A stretch of DNA of 64,000 nt, taken from contig WBMV01006289.1 of assembly GCA_013396655.1 (NCBI GenBank), positions 3,642,342 through 3,706,341 on the forward strand, in the 5' to 3' direction. Both the position numbers and the translations under genes were made by a program. Origin of the DNA: Campylorhamphus procurvoides (lineage: Eukaryota; Chordata; Aves; Passeriformes; Dendrocolaptidae). This document shows, piece after piece, positions 47,843 through 60,617 of the stretch (positions are counted from its first letter, which is position 1; every line of letters begins with the position of its first letter). The notes below the pieces were generated by a model. It was not told the DNA's origin. It did not search any database and saw only the letters and a program-made list of their open reading frames with translations.

Positions 47843-50800
47843 GTTGTGGTTAAGAACTGTTATTTTTTCCTTTACATATATTTTTCCTAATTAAAGTTCT
47901 GTTCTCTAATTTAAAGGAGAGAGATTATTTATTGGCCAACATAGATATCTTAGTTCTCCTTTGAACTGAGACAGCTGTGTATTTCAACAGCTTAAAGACT
48001 GCTAAAAAAAAAAAATCCATAATGTCGTAATTTTTCCTCCCCCCATGTCTAGGCTTGTCTTGTCATAGTGTGGCTGGAGATAGAATTATCAAATATTTCT
48101 GCTTTTGACTATTTGAATTGTGGACTTAACTGCAGCCTCTGTTCTCAGCCATCTCAAACTGTTTTGGACACAGCTAAATAGAAAGTTTTAGAAGACAGTG
48201 CATATCTGGCTGGTTTTTGAAAGCATACCCTTCCATTTTTAGCAGAGTAAACAAAATTCAATTGACATATTATAGGTGAAGGCACATGAGTAATGACCGT
48301 TAAATAAAAAAAAGTAGATGTTTTATGATTGCTGTTGTAAAAAAAACACAAACCATGAAGATTAAAGAGAAATGTTAGCTACTGATAAGTTATGCCTGAA
48401 TTTGCTGAGTTTGCTTATTCATCTGATTAAAATTATGCCATTCCATGCAATCTATGTTTATTTTATTTTGCATTTCCTATTTATCTTGCTAATGGTTTTG
48501 TTCTCTAAAAGGTGGGTTATCAGAGGTGCAAGGCACAGAGGGCTGGTACACTACAGGGATTCAGTGCAAGTGAAGCCTAATCCTGAGTTAAGCACACAAA
48601 TTTTACAGACGTTTTTCGACTGATTTTAATGGTATCCACTTTCACAGAACTGAAACTGCTTTAAACCCACAAAATAATCAAAACCATCATGTTTCTGTGA
48701 TATTAAAGAGTTATCAAATATATTTGTTCAGCTGCTAAAAATGCTCTAGTGCTTGCTTAGGTAGCTTAATGAAAAGTGGGTCCTTGTCTTGTACCCAGAA
48801 GTTTGTGAAAGTGTTCAGAAGCATGGAAACTCTGTTGTGACAAGGCTGCTTCCCTCTTATAGACATTGGGTTTGTCAAATGACCAGCTCCTGCAGTGCAC
48901 AGATTTGGCACTCTGGTAATGCAGATGCCTCATGCTGAATGAGCTGTCCCTTCATGGCCATTCCACTGGGCCTCCTTTTGTATTCTGTTTCTGCTGGGCT
49001 AAATTCTCCTCAAAAATGGGTGGTGGAAGGTGCCTTTCTGCCGTTGACTTTCTGTCATAAGAAATCAGGTACGGAATATTTTTATCTCAGCTGCTCTTGT
49101 CATGGAAGTACTCCTTGAATAGAGCATATAGATGCTCTATTTATTTGTTCTGATTAAGGCTACTGAATAAATTATTAAGAGCAAAATTGAAAATGTCATT
49201 TTAAGGTAGACACATGATAAATCACAAAGTAAATACATGATAATCACAAAGTGATGAACAGTCAAAATGGCAATGCTCGTTTTTCTGAGTTCTGTGTCCT
49301 GGATCTACAGAACCTTTTTTCGTTGACATCAAAGCTTTCCAAGGTCAGAAATGCCATACAGGTAATGATGAGTCCAGGGCAGGCTTATGTTAAATGTGTC
49401 CTTAGTACTCAGGTTAATCTTTTCATTTGCAATTTTTTTCCTCATAAATGGAGAGATGGAAAGCCACTACCTGTGTTACAAAAGTAATTTTGATGTATCA
49501 TGGTGGTTTATTTCTCAATTAGGAGATTAACTGATGCATTAAAAAACATGACTTTCTTTAAAAACTACTAACTTGAAGTAGCTTATTTAGCAAAATGCAA
49601 ACTTTGGGTACTTCCATGTTGTATGGATGTAAAAAGGAGAGGGATAAATAAAAATAGGGCAGCTTATCTGCACTTTTACCTTTAATCCAAAATTACATGT
49701 TATTCTATCTGACCTAAATAGGTACAAAAAATAAGTTAGTGAATGAAACAGATTACCTGTGTCTTGCAAGTGGAGATGAGTTTAGATACTGCTGGGCTGA
49801 GCCCTGTAGTCCTTATTTGATCTTGTGAGGTCAGTCTGCTACCTTCACTTTCCACTTACTTTAGTGACATGCTGATTTTCTTTAGCATGGGTAACATTTG
49901 GTGATATTTTTGCAAAGATTTGCAAGGGTCAACGTTTGCCAAAGCAGTTTCAGCTGCTAGGAAATCTTGTACTGTTCTTCTTTCATCTGAGGCTCTTTAG
50001 CCTTAAATGGCAACCCAACTTGTTTCTTAGGATTTCCTTCTTAAAAGGATCAAGTGTCCTACATTTCCCAGTGCAAGAAGCTGAAAATAAGAATGTAAAA
50101 AATTACTGAAAAAATATTTTTCATTTGTTTTGACAGAAATTATATTTTTGCATTTCTTTGTGTGTGACTGTCTAAGTGTCTTGTCTGATAACTTTTGAAC
50201 CTGCTGACTGGTGTTGGCCAAACTTAAGGGAAGTAGTCCCACAGATAATTGTTCTCTGTAGCATTGTAAAAATAAGACCCCATAGGCATTTTGACTGAAG
50301 GAAAAGACAGCAGTGAGAACTCATGTTTTTGAGAGCTCATGGTTATGTATTCCTATACCAAAAGAAAGGCTCAAATCAGAGCTTAAATCATGAGATCTAA
50401 ATCCACAGCAAACGAAGCTGCATTTATTTCAGGTTTCATTGTTTCACTTTTGTTTCTAATAACATCTTATGGGATTTAGAGATCAAAACAGTTTTAATCT
50501 TGTGTATTTGTCATTATTTGCACTATTTATTTCGTTTTTGTTATCCAAACTTATTGATGAGAGATTATTTTTCTTTTCACTTTTTGTCAGCATAAAATGT
50601 AGTTTCAATTTATGGGAGGTGCAAATGGTTGTATTTACTCTTTAATTACTTATTTCTATTCTATTACTATGTGCTTTAAAAGCATTACTCCACTTTTTTT
50701 GTTGTTTTTAATACAAAAAGTGTGTTACAATCTTTCTTTAAAAATTGATTTCAAAAATCTGCAACCAGTGAGCTGTGGATGGTATTCCCCTCACTGACTT

Positions 50801-52307
50801 GGCATTAGACCTGGAAAAATAATTCTGAGCTGTCTGTTTACAATAGGCATCCTGTTTACCCTAAACATGGGAACGGATTTGACATCAGTGCTGTTTCTCT
50901 CTGCTGATATTGTGATTAAACTCCCAGATTTGAACAGATATTTGAACATGCCAAGAAAATCCTTCACCTTTTCCAGTTCATTTCTTCCCCGACCAAAGGC
51001 CATCTTCATGCCTACTATCCTAATAGGAAAGGGGACTGACCATCCTGTAATGGGGAGGGGAAGACCCCTGTGAGAAGACATGGGAACCTGTGGTAATTTG
51101 CATTCTCAGTGACTGCTCACTTTGGTGTAAAATTTCCCATCTACATCCTTTCATTTTTTTTTTTAGCCCCCCCTGAAATCTCCTCCACTTGTTCAATCCT
51201 GTCAAGTAGGTAAGAGGAACGATGAATTCCTGCTTTCTCCTGTATTCTGAAAGGAAAAGCTGTGCAAGAGTGTCTGCTGAGTAGTGATCTCTGAGTTTGC
51301 TGACAGTATCATAGATAGAGACTGTACTCGCTGAATAGTATTCATAATTGTGCTAAAAGATTAAGGCAGACAAATTATCCTGAAAGATGATTGTGAAATT
51401 ATATGTTCCAAGCAGTCTTCTTAAAACATTTTGCACTTGGCACAAGCATTTGTTCAAAGTGAATAGGAATTGAGAGCAATCAAGCAAAGACTGTTTTTGG
51501 TGTAACCTGCATGCCTGTCATTTAAGAGACTGTCATGTCACACATCTGCTTGGTGATATGTTACTGACATTTTATAACATGCCACATCCTAAGCAGGGTG
51601 GTGACTGACACCGTGGCACTCACCTCACTGTCATGCACAGAGTATTGTAGTACTGAAGTACTTCTCAGGCAATGGATAAAAAAATTAAATTCACTCTCTG
51701 TTTGCATGGAGTCAATGGTGAAAAAGTAGAAGAGAAAACCATTAAAAATGAGAAAATAATGAGAATAGACTCTCAGTTGTTGATTACTTTCTATTACCAG
51801 TTAATTCTAGTCCAGTAAGCATACGTTTTGCACCTCTTTGGTACGGTCTTCCACCCATTGTCCTTTGGAAAGAAGCTACTACATATTGGAGGTACTCAGG
51901 AACTGGGCAATATATAAACATGAGTCAGGTTCTGATGGATTAGGTCTGATAGATTTAGTTCTAGTGATAGAATGCTCACACTTTACACCTTGCTTCTCAG
52001 CTGGAAGCAAGTACCTGAAGAGCAGCGGCAACAGAATGGATGTGTGAGGTAGCTCATAGTCCAGTGGCATAGTGTAAACTGCTGGAGAAGGCAGCATACT
52101 GGGAACAAGCATCTTATTTTTCAGTACCGGGATAGAGATGGGTGGAGGGAACATTGTAAATCACAACAGCTTGTGAATCACATCAATACTTGATGCAAAT
52201 GTGGACCTGCTGCTGAATGGGGTTGGGGGGGTCTGATGAAGAACTTAGGATAGGCCAGGATTTTGAGGGACTCAAGTGTCTGTTACATGAAGACACTGAG
52301 GGTTATT
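47843..52307. other. AT-rich sequence, small tandem repeat, no gene
   Basis: There is no supported gene. An imperfect 23-bp tandem duplication lies at 49212-49253 (acatgataaatcacaaagt, then acatgataatcacaaagtg). Two overlapping open frames (50791-51081 minus, 96 codons; 50867-51073 plus) and one at 51879-52154 (91 codons) show no domain. No named transposon was recognised. Confidence 0.45.
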
Positions 52308-52676
52308 TACAGTGGAGAAGAGAAGGCTCAGGGACAATCTTATCAACGTGTAGAAATGCTGAAGGAAGGCAGTAGATAAAATGAATCCAGGCTCGTTTCA
52401 GTGGTGCCCAGTGACATGACAACAGGAAATGGGCACAACTGAAATACAGGAAATTCCTTTAAGTATAGAGAAAAAGTTTTTACAGCAGGAGCAATGAAAT
52501 ACAGGAACAGGTTTTCAAGAGACGTTTTAAGTCAGTGTCCTTAGATATTCAAAACCCGACCGGACCTGACCCTGACCAACCTGCTCTAGCTAGCTCTTCC
52601 CTGAGTCCAGGATTGGACTAGACATTTTCCTTCAGAGGTGCCTTCCTACTGCAGCCAGTCTGAAATTCTGATTCTA
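52308..52676 (+). mobile_element. CR1 LINE, 3'-terminal fragment
   Basis: The text follows the CR1 3' end closely: 'tggagaagagaaggctcagggacaatcttatcaacgtgtagaaatgctgaagg', 'atgaatccaggctc', 'cagtggtgcccagtgacatgacaac', 'gatattcaaaacccgac' and 'caacctgctctagctagc'. It closes with 'ggattggactagacat', 'gaggtgccttcctactgcagcc' and a worn attctg-attct tail. The roughly 370-bp piece is 5'-truncated, as most CR1 copies are. Substitutions suggest moderate age. No reverse transcriptase domain is present. Confidence 0.9.
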
Positions 52677-55600
52677 AAGTTCACCCAGAAGATTCCCCAG
52701 TCATTGAACCTGAAGAAAGTTGTGCTTTCAAGTTTGTTTGCTAAGTTGCTTTCCTTTTCTTTGATTGCCAAGAAAATACAACATGCAAAGTAGATTAATG
52801 GGCAAGTGTTTGAAAAGACTCCTACAACCTCAGGCTAATAAAAGAATAACAAAAGTAGACTGTGATGCAAGTCACAGACTGGCAGTTGTACAAAGTGTTT
52901 TTTGGAGAGAAATTCTTTATAGGTATGTCTTGAACATTTTTTTACAACTCTCTGGGATAAGTTTCCTTTCTACTTATGCCTTTAGACAGATGCTCAAACT
53001 GCCTTGAAACCAACCATGCTGGAATTAATAGTTGCTTCAAGCCATTACAGACTTGATACCGTTTTTAGTATTTCTTCTCTTAGAGACCCCTTTAAGAGAT
53101 TTAACATCAATTCCTTTGCCCCCTTGAATGTGGTTATCTTTTCACTGGCAGTTTGTATCTCCCAGCATTCGTTTTCTACTGCAAATATGAATGGAAGACC
53201 ACATTATTTTGTTCTTTCTAAATTGAGGAGAGAGAGTTGTAAACTGCTGAATTACAACCTGCAGTTGCCAAGAGGCAGGAACAACTAAAGAACAATTTAA
53301 CTGTAGATGTTTTCCTCCTTTCCCCTTTAACTCTTTCCTCAGGGAAGGATAAACACAACAGTCTGTTGAACCATAAAGGAGCTGTCCTGGAGATAGAGAC
53401 AAGCAGAGATACAGGTCAGAATGAACTTTGTAGCTAGGAGGACAAAAGGCAGCCATAGAATTTACACATCCTTAGAAAGGCAAGTATTTGATACTAGTGC
53501 ATTGACTTACTCTGTTTAAGCTTGCTATTGTGATGGACTTTTTTCTTAAAAATAATAAAATTTTGGTTTAACATTGGGAAGGAGTAAAAACTGTTGCATA
53601 ATTGTTAGTGGGTGAACATGAGATTTCAACAGTGCCCTATACTGGCCCAGCCTACTCAAGACAGAGAATTTTGTGAAAGAAGCAGATCTGAGGTAAAGGT
53701 AAAATGGAGTTAACAGGGGTCATTATATCTAACCAAAGGTATGGTCTCAGGCCACCCTACGATGCCATAATTACACTTAGAGGTATTTTTTTGCATGAGA
53801 ATGTCATCACAAGAAACAAGTGCTACTCTGGAAGTGGTGCAGTTGTGGAGACAGGTACTTTGACTTGTTTGGAACATATTAGTGAAATTACCAACCTGTT
53901 TAGAATGATGGAAAGGCTTAAAGAGAATGCTGAATTGGTGTGGAAAAACCCCTCCTATGTGCTTTTTTTTTTTTGTCCATTTCATTATTTGTTTATGATC
54001 ATGGGAACTTCTCCTTGTAGAGTCCCTCACCATTGTTTCCACAGTAATATGGTTGTAACCGGCCTCCTAACAGTGAATCTCTACAAGACGTCGTCTTGGA
54101 AAGCTCTGTAATCCAGAGACATTTAGACACTTTACATCCACAGTTAACATCAACAGTGTGATCCTAACATACTGTAAACTGTAGTGCCTGACAGCAGGGT
54201 GAGCTGTTCCTGTTGACTAAAAATATTATACTTTTTATTTAGAGCAAGGAGTGGTTGAAAGGGACTTAGAGAAGCACTTATTTTACCATTTTTTCCATAA
54301 CTTCATGTTAAAAGCAATACAAAACTGCAAGCTTTTTACCTGAGTACCCGCAACTTGAGAGGGACAACCCTTGAAGCCAAGAGCTTTTGAAAAAGACGTG
54401 GATAATATTAATGCTATTACCATGGTTGTAAGAGAAGTGGGCATATTCTTCTGTTGTTAGCTTTGTGAGAATGCCTTATTTTCTATTAACAACATGAGCA
54501 ATATGTACTGCCAGCTAAGGATGACCTTGTTTTTGTACACACGTTACACACCATATCTGTGAAGTGCACAGGCATTTTTGCATGACACTGCATGCTGTAT
54601 TATTGCATTTGCTGAATGTAGTTGAAAGGAGGAGGTTTACAAAAAAGATGTAATGCAGGCACTTGCAGAAATATTTTTCTTAGGTTCTCTTTCTGAAATG
54701 GAAGTTCTACAGATCTGCCAACACATTAATTCACTATATGAAGTGTCTTCTATTTTTTGGATAATCTGATTATACCTCTGGTCATCAGTCTGTTAACAAA
54801 AATCAGAGAAAAGTTTTTTTTTAAATGATCTTGCTTTTTTTTTCTCCTTTTTTTTTGGTCTCATTTAATTGGCTTCCTATTTATCATTCTGTGAACTAAA
54901 GAAAGTAGGAATAAAAAAAAAATTGTTGTGTTTTTTTTTTTAAATCACTCTCTTTTTTGATGGCATGTCAAATATGGCATCATTGGTTTTGTCTGAACTA
55001 CAAGGCCCTGTTAACCTTGAGCTTGTTTCCTCTTAAGAAGAGAGATCATGTTATAGCCCTAAATGGTAGTCTGGACAAAAAAATAAGCCTGGTTCACTCC
55101 TTTAAGGTAGGTGGGGGCAAATATATAACAATAGCAAATAAGGGAGACTTTTCTCTAAGTGTCGGAAATATAATTGTGGAGCCACACAATGCTGGTGCCA
55201 CTTTAGCTGTCTTCTCCTTTTCTCATGAAGAAAATCCCCAGGAAACCTGGATGTTTACAGTCTTCAATATGACCAAACACTGTTATTGTCAATATGCTCT
55301 ACTATAATCAGCTCTGCAATGCTCAGTGATGTGAGCCCTGAGGAGCCTTGTCCTTAACCTTCTGAGTCTGATGAGAATTTTTTTCACCTTTATCCCATCT
55401 TTATGTGGCTTCCCACCTCCTCCTGGCCTTTCCCACCCCTTGATGTTCCGTGTTCAGTTGCCTCAATGTGGCTGACACAGAAACCTCTGGGGAAGTTATG
55501 GACAGACTGTTCTAGATTAAGGCCATGTAAGAACTAGAAACAAAACCCACTGTCATTAACCAATTTCAGTAATAAAAAAACCCTATTGTGTTCCACTGCC

Positions 55601-58031
55601 ATTTACTGAAGATAATCCCTACCCATACAGAATTGTGGACTTTTGAATCCTATTACTACAGAAACATGTCATACTACTTTAACAGGCTATTTGGGAAGAA
55701 GATATAGTTTTTTTAAAAATCTTCATCTCCATTCCGCAGTTAGATCAAATACAAAAATTTATTTTAGTGTCTTAATAGGAACTACTTTAAATTTTGTCTG
55801 CTGTGCCTGGCATATTCTACTGTTTTTATGCCAGGTCCTCACCCCTTCCTATGAAACTAGCAGGGTATTGAATTAATAAAAAGTACATTTTGTGCATAAG
55901 TTCTTTCTTCCAAGTCTTTCTGTATGATTTAGGTTCTCCTTCTGCTCACCAGTTCAAGTGAACCGTTTTTTTAGTGTGTATGCAGGGACCTTATGTGGGC
56001 ACATCATCCATTACAGGAGACAGGTTGTAGCTGGGACATGCTGCAGCAACAAGTTTGTTGTTAGGGCTAAACAAATTCTCTCCGAAGTCCATGTTTTGAG
56101 TTTCCAAAAATTCCATTCTTACATGATTTAACATTTATTGATTGTGTGGACTGATTTTTTTTAAGGACAGGCTGTCTTCTGAAACAAGCACAATCGTAAT
56201 CTGAAACAATACTGCATACCACTTCTCTGCACAACAGTCACACGTCAGACTTTTCTGTTCCCCCTGTGCATGCATCACTTTCACTGTGGGATATAAATAA
56301 ATGTACTATAAAGAAAAAGCACCTTCTGTTGATGGCCAAGAGTATACACCGTTGCTTGGGAAAGAATATTATTACCTTAGTTTTTTTCTTCAAAGGGTAT
56401 TATACTTCACCTCACTTCCCCTTGTACTCAGTTTATTTATGTTTGATAGCAGTTCTCTCTATTCTGAGGGATTAGAGTAGACTAACTTGCCTTTCTTTCC
56501 ATTTCTTTTAATGTCTGTGTTTCATGTCTCTATAAGAAGGAATAAAGCTCTCAAAGACTTTTGCTAGATTAACAGCATTTAAAATACTCAAGTAACTTTT
56601 GAAAACCAAGTAATTTTTTATTAGCAAAAATTTGAAACATGGACACTTTTTTCTGTTTTATTTTTCAAACCAAACTGTCCCAGCTCTGTAGAGCTGATGT
56701 GATATTTCATGAATAGAATATTCCTATTGGCTTGCAGTAAGTCTGCAAAGATGATTTAAAAGAAAGGTAAGGATCAGATTCAGACCAATGTTGCAGTATA
56801 AGACACAAAGCTATAGAGCATGGTGTGGTGGCACTGAAAGAGCTCCTAAATGTAAGAACAGTGTGTCTAATAAGCAATAAGTAGTTCCTAAAAAGTAGAA
56901 ATGTCAGTTTACTTATGACTTGCTTGGAAAAGCACTAGTTCTTTGCTGACCAGTAATGTTGTGCTAATGAATTAAACAAGACCATTTCCCTAAACCATTG
57001 TCGATGACTGGACAATATTATGCGTGTTAAATTTTGGATTAAAGCTTCATAAATATTTTAATTATTTTAGCTCTTACAGTTGGTGCCTGTTCTTAGTCTG
57101 AAATTACAAGTAAGAGTTAATTCCCTTACTGCCTTACAATGGCACAAATAAATAATCTATTGCCAACGTTATTCTGTTGCATCAGCTTTAATAGGTTGTC
57201 CATTTTGGATAGTCATGTTTTCATAAAACAGAAGTAGCATTCAAACATTCTTTAAAGATAATGTCTCTTTAAAGTAGATGGGTGTAGTTATTACCTCTTT
57301 TTGCAAATAACAAGAGTGAGGCACAGAGGAAGGCAAGAATGTCTGTTTGTGAAGCTGCTGCCTAGTTACAGGTCCAGCTAAATATGGGGGGAAACAATTT
57401 TTTCTGCCTCTGGAAAAACAGCTGAAATGAGTGAATTATGTGAAAATTTGCAACAGGGGCTGGAATGAAAAAGGAATCCACTCTGATTTGGTCTTTATTG
57501 TCTCAAATTCATTCCCTAATATAAATGTTATCAGTAAGGAAGGAGGGAGGGGAGGGCTAGATCTATTTCAGTTTGGTGCCGTATTCATTTGGGGAGAAGG
57601 TTACTTGCAATTATTTTTCCCAAAAGCTAAGTTTAAGACAAAAATTGTTTAGAGAATGTGAGCTGTTTGGTAATAACACAGAGTTTTGTGGAACAATTGA
57701 TGAAGAAGCCTATATTTTTAAACTGAAATTATTTTCATATCACAGTGTGACAGAATATAGCTTTAAGGTCCTTTCAGTAATATTCTGTCAGTATGAGCAG
57801 AACAGTGAACTTTACTCAGAATTTGTACACTTGGTTTGAATTAGGGTCATTTGGGTTGATGAGAAAGCAAATAGGGAGAGCCACAGTTGTCTTTCAAACT
57901 CCAATGGATATTTTGTGTCTGGGTAAGGCTCAAATTCTGTTTATAGGTATTTTTATGGGTGTCTCTAAAATCAGTGGTGTTAGATGAATACTAATATGTG
58001 TAAGTTTGTGCTCAATTACAAATACTTAGTG
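52677..58031. other. AT-rich sequence with two longer open frames, no supported gene
   Basis: The longest plus-strand open frames are 135 codons (53704-54111) and 116 codons (54957-55307). Neither matches a family I recognise, and the first has a 110-codon frame on the opposite strand over the same bases. Homopolymer tracts crowd 54817-54957. The stretch 57277-57380 is annotated separately as a MIR-like fragment. Confidence 0.4.
57277..57380 (-). repeat. MIR-like SINE fragment, minus orientation
   Basis: The words 'agttattacctctttttgcaaataacaagagtgaggcacagagg' follow the reverse of the MIR core ('tattatccccattttacagatgaggaaactgaggcacagagagg'). The next bases ('aaggcaagaatgtctg') are too diverged to follow. 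It is an ancient remnant. Confidence 0.5.
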
Positions 58032-58452
58032 TGTAGCCAAAGGAGGGCAACGATGATGAAGGGCTTTGAGGGGAAGCCATAGGACTAGTGGCTGAGGGCA
58101 CTTGGTCTGTTCAGCCTGGAGAAGAGGAGACTGAGGGGAGACCTCACTGCAGTTACAGCTTCCTCAAGAGGGGAAGAGGAGGGGCGGGCACTGATCTCTT
58201 CTCTGTGGGGACCAGTGACAGGGCCTGAGGGAATGGCCTGAAGTTGTGTTAGGGGAGGTTTAGGGTACATATTAGAAAAATGTTCTTCACCCAGAGGGTG
58301 GTTGGGTGCTGGAACAGCCTCCCCAGGGCAGGGGTCACAGCACCAAGGCTGACAGAGCTGCAGAAGCATTTGGACAATGCTCTTGGGGATGGTCCAGGAG
58401 TTGGACTCAATGATCCTTGTGGGTCCCTTCCAACTCAGCATAATCTGTGATT
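58032..58452 (+). mobile_element. CR1 LINE, 3'-terminal fragment
   Basis: This 420-bp copy is well preserved. It reads through 'gttcagcctggagaagaggagactgaggggagacctcac', 'ggggaccagtgacagggcctgagggaatggcctgaagttgtg', 'aggggaggtttag', 'ttcacccagagggtggttgg' and 'tggaacagcctccccagggcaggggtcacagc', then 'ttggactcaatgatccttgtgggtcccttccaactcagc' and a terminal atctgtgatt. It is 5'-truncated. The 118-codon minus-strand open frame (58085-58441) is antisense repeat sequence, not a gene. It is younger-looking than the copy at 1.7 kb. Confidence 0.93.
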
Positions 58453-58790
58453 AAAAATTCATAAAATATAACAAACATTCTGCGGTAAATGGTTTACAAT
58501 TATTTTTTCATCTGGCCAGTCTCAGGTTATTAAAATTCACTTAAATTCCAAATTTTTATGTAAACACAGTTTCTCTGATTCTTCATTTAGTCTCTGATTT
58601 TGAATAATATTGTTCTGTGATCTTTCTTTTAAGCTAGACACACCAGGCAGATCCTTGTGATTAATTTGTAACACATATAATAGCAAAACTGAAGACAGGT
58701 GAGAAGAAAAACAGGCTCCTCTGACTTTAACTGTGAAAAGATTAGAATTAGTTGCTCACAAGCAGTCTTTTCATAAGCATCCTCAGTGAT
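58453..58790. other. AT-rich spacer, no gene
   Basis: Nothing was identified between the CR1 copy and the tandem duplication. Confidence 0.5.
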
Positions 58791-58902
58791 GCTTAATTGT
58801 GAAGGTAAAATTCTGATTAAGGTCACCAAAATAATTCAAAGGGAGGGCTTAATTGTGAAGGTAAAATTCTGATTAAGGTCACCAAAATAATTCAAAGGGA
58901 GG
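58791..58902 (+). repeat. Perfect 56-bp tandem duplication
   Basis: A 56-bp unit (58791-58846, beginning gcttaattgtgaagg and ending aaagggagg) is repeated directly and exactly at 58847-58902. The copies are identical over all 56 bp, with no spacer. Exact identity in non-coding DNA means a very recent duplication, or an assembly or read-merging artefact. The unit has no coding potential or known motif. Confidence 0.95.
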
Positions 58903-60125
58903 GTTTTTGTGGAAGAACTGTATCTTAAACCTGCAGTGAACTAAATACATGGAGTCATATATTACATACTTTGAGTATGTGCATAACTGTAAAGGATATG
59001 GACTCCTAAAATAAATTTAGACCCTTTCTTTTTATTTTTATATCAGAACCTGAGCTTAAAATGCAGAAATATGTCAGGAAACAATTCCCCTCCCTTAACT
59101 TCTGGGGGGAGTTGCTAAAATGTTATTTGTGGTGTTTATATAATTATATTTCAATGCAATTCAAGTATGTAATGACATTTCTCCAATGAAAGCATTTAAA
59201 TAACTCAGGAAATTGTTTTAGTGTTCTGTTTCCTGACTTAAAACCCATTTTGTCATGTTCATTTTATTGTTCAATCTGTCTGAGCTCATCTAGGTATAGT
59301 CTACCCAATACAGAGCAAAATAGAATATTTACTAACTTGTCATCTCATATATGTATATATACAAAGGCAGGCCATGTTAAAACCATTCTTATATATATAG
59401 TTGTTGTTATTATTATTATTATCACCTCTTACTCAATTTTAGTTTATAATAAAACCAGAAATCTCACACATGATACCAGAGTGTGACTATAATATAATAA
59501 AAAAAGTGATCTCAAGTAGAGCATCAAAAAATAAATCCAGTCATTATAGAATAAAAATCAAGAAAAAGAGAGATCAGGTTGTTTTCTTGTAATGCCAACC
59601 AAACATAAGAAATATAGTGTTTTTCTTTGCATTTAGGAATATATTAAACCCATTTTTTTTTGTGCACAACTCACAAAGGCTGCTTTGTTTTGCTAATGAA
59701 ATAGAATAGTTTGGTACAAAGGTGGTATTTTCCAACAAAGAAGGGCAGAATTTACTAGACTTTCAGGAGAACTGAGTTTTCTTTTACCCTAAAGACCCTC
59801 ATATAAGACAAGTGATAGGTTAACTTGTCTCATTTTTATCCAGACCTTTTTTAATTTAGTGGATAAGATTAAATGCAAGTTGAATACCACAGGTGTAGCT
59901 TGGGTTTTTAATCTGCTTGACTCAAGTTAATCTAGTTCCTGAATGGGGCTACTAATAATATAGTTCCTGAAATAAAATAGGAAACCTAAGCAGTGCAATG
60001 CTTTTATTCAGCTTTGAATAAATCAGAAAAGCATAAAATATACTGAAACAGATTAAATTTGATTCCAGCAGGAATCAAAGTTTGAGAAGTTATAGCAGGG
60101 ATGGAGAGAAACTCAACAGAGGAGA
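58903..60125. other. AT-rich sequence with microsatellite, no gene
   Basis: There is no gene. A (TA)n tract and a (TTA)n/(TTG)n microsatellite lie at 59391-59421. An open frame of 78 codons (59250-59486) is interrupted by this repeat and is not convincing. Confidence 0.5.
59391..59421 (+). repeat. (TA)n and (TTR)n microsatellite
   Basis: Tatatatata runs into TTG-TTG followed by about five TTA units. Length is likely variable between individuals. Confidence 0.85.
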
Positions 60126-60300
60126 TCAAAGGGGACACGGTCTCTGCCAGGGTGAGACCGTGCCCACAGAAAGCACCTGGGGGGCTGCTGAAGGACCCGG
60201 GGGTTTGGCCTGAATAAACAGTTTAGTGACAGCGATGCTCCTGGTTTTCATGCAAAGAATAGAGACCAGTGAGATTATGGTGCTTATTTCTGTGTTACCC
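60126..60300 (+). repeat. Possible LTR 3' fragment with hairpin and polyadenylation signal
   Basis: A GC-richer stretch carries a stem-loop (cacggtctc, 60136-60144, pairing with gagaccgtg, 60154-60162; loop of 9). About 50 bp later there is an AATAAA signal (60213-60218) and the text 'cagtttagtgacagcgatgctcc'. A hairpin shortly before AATAAA is a common retroviral LTR arrangement, so this may be an LTR remnant. Edges and family are unknown. The 69-codon minus-strand frame here has no domain. Confidence 0.25.
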
Positions 60301-60617
60301 TGCACTGGAAAATATGTCTCCATGCTCCAGGACAAAAATGAAAGGAGAAGCAGACAAATACCCTGAAATAATTGCTAGTGTATAAGTAGTGTCTAATTGG
60401 GAACTACAGCATAAATTCATGTGCTTTTTTTCTGTAATGTTTTTGTTTTGTTTTTATTAAAGGTACTTTAAATTTTATAATGTTTCAAGCCAAATTCTTT
60501 AGCCCTTATGTGAGCAGAACTCCTGCTGCTCATGCTGAGAGGTCTGCTCAGTTAAAGAGCACAAAAACTTCATCCTGCATTATACCATTAGTTTGGATAT
60601 TTCTGCAAGTTTTCAAA
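60301..60617. other. AT-rich spacer, no gene
   Basis: I see nothing supportable between the possible LTR fragment and the GC-rich island. Confidence 0.5.

Noticed and set aside
53704..54111. 135-codon plus-strand open frame as a gene
   Set aside because: No domain or splice context was found, and a 110-codon frame occupies the opposite strand over the same bases.
58085..58441. 118-codon minus-strand open frame
   Set aside because: It lies wholly inside a plus-strand CR1 copy and is antisense repeat sequence.
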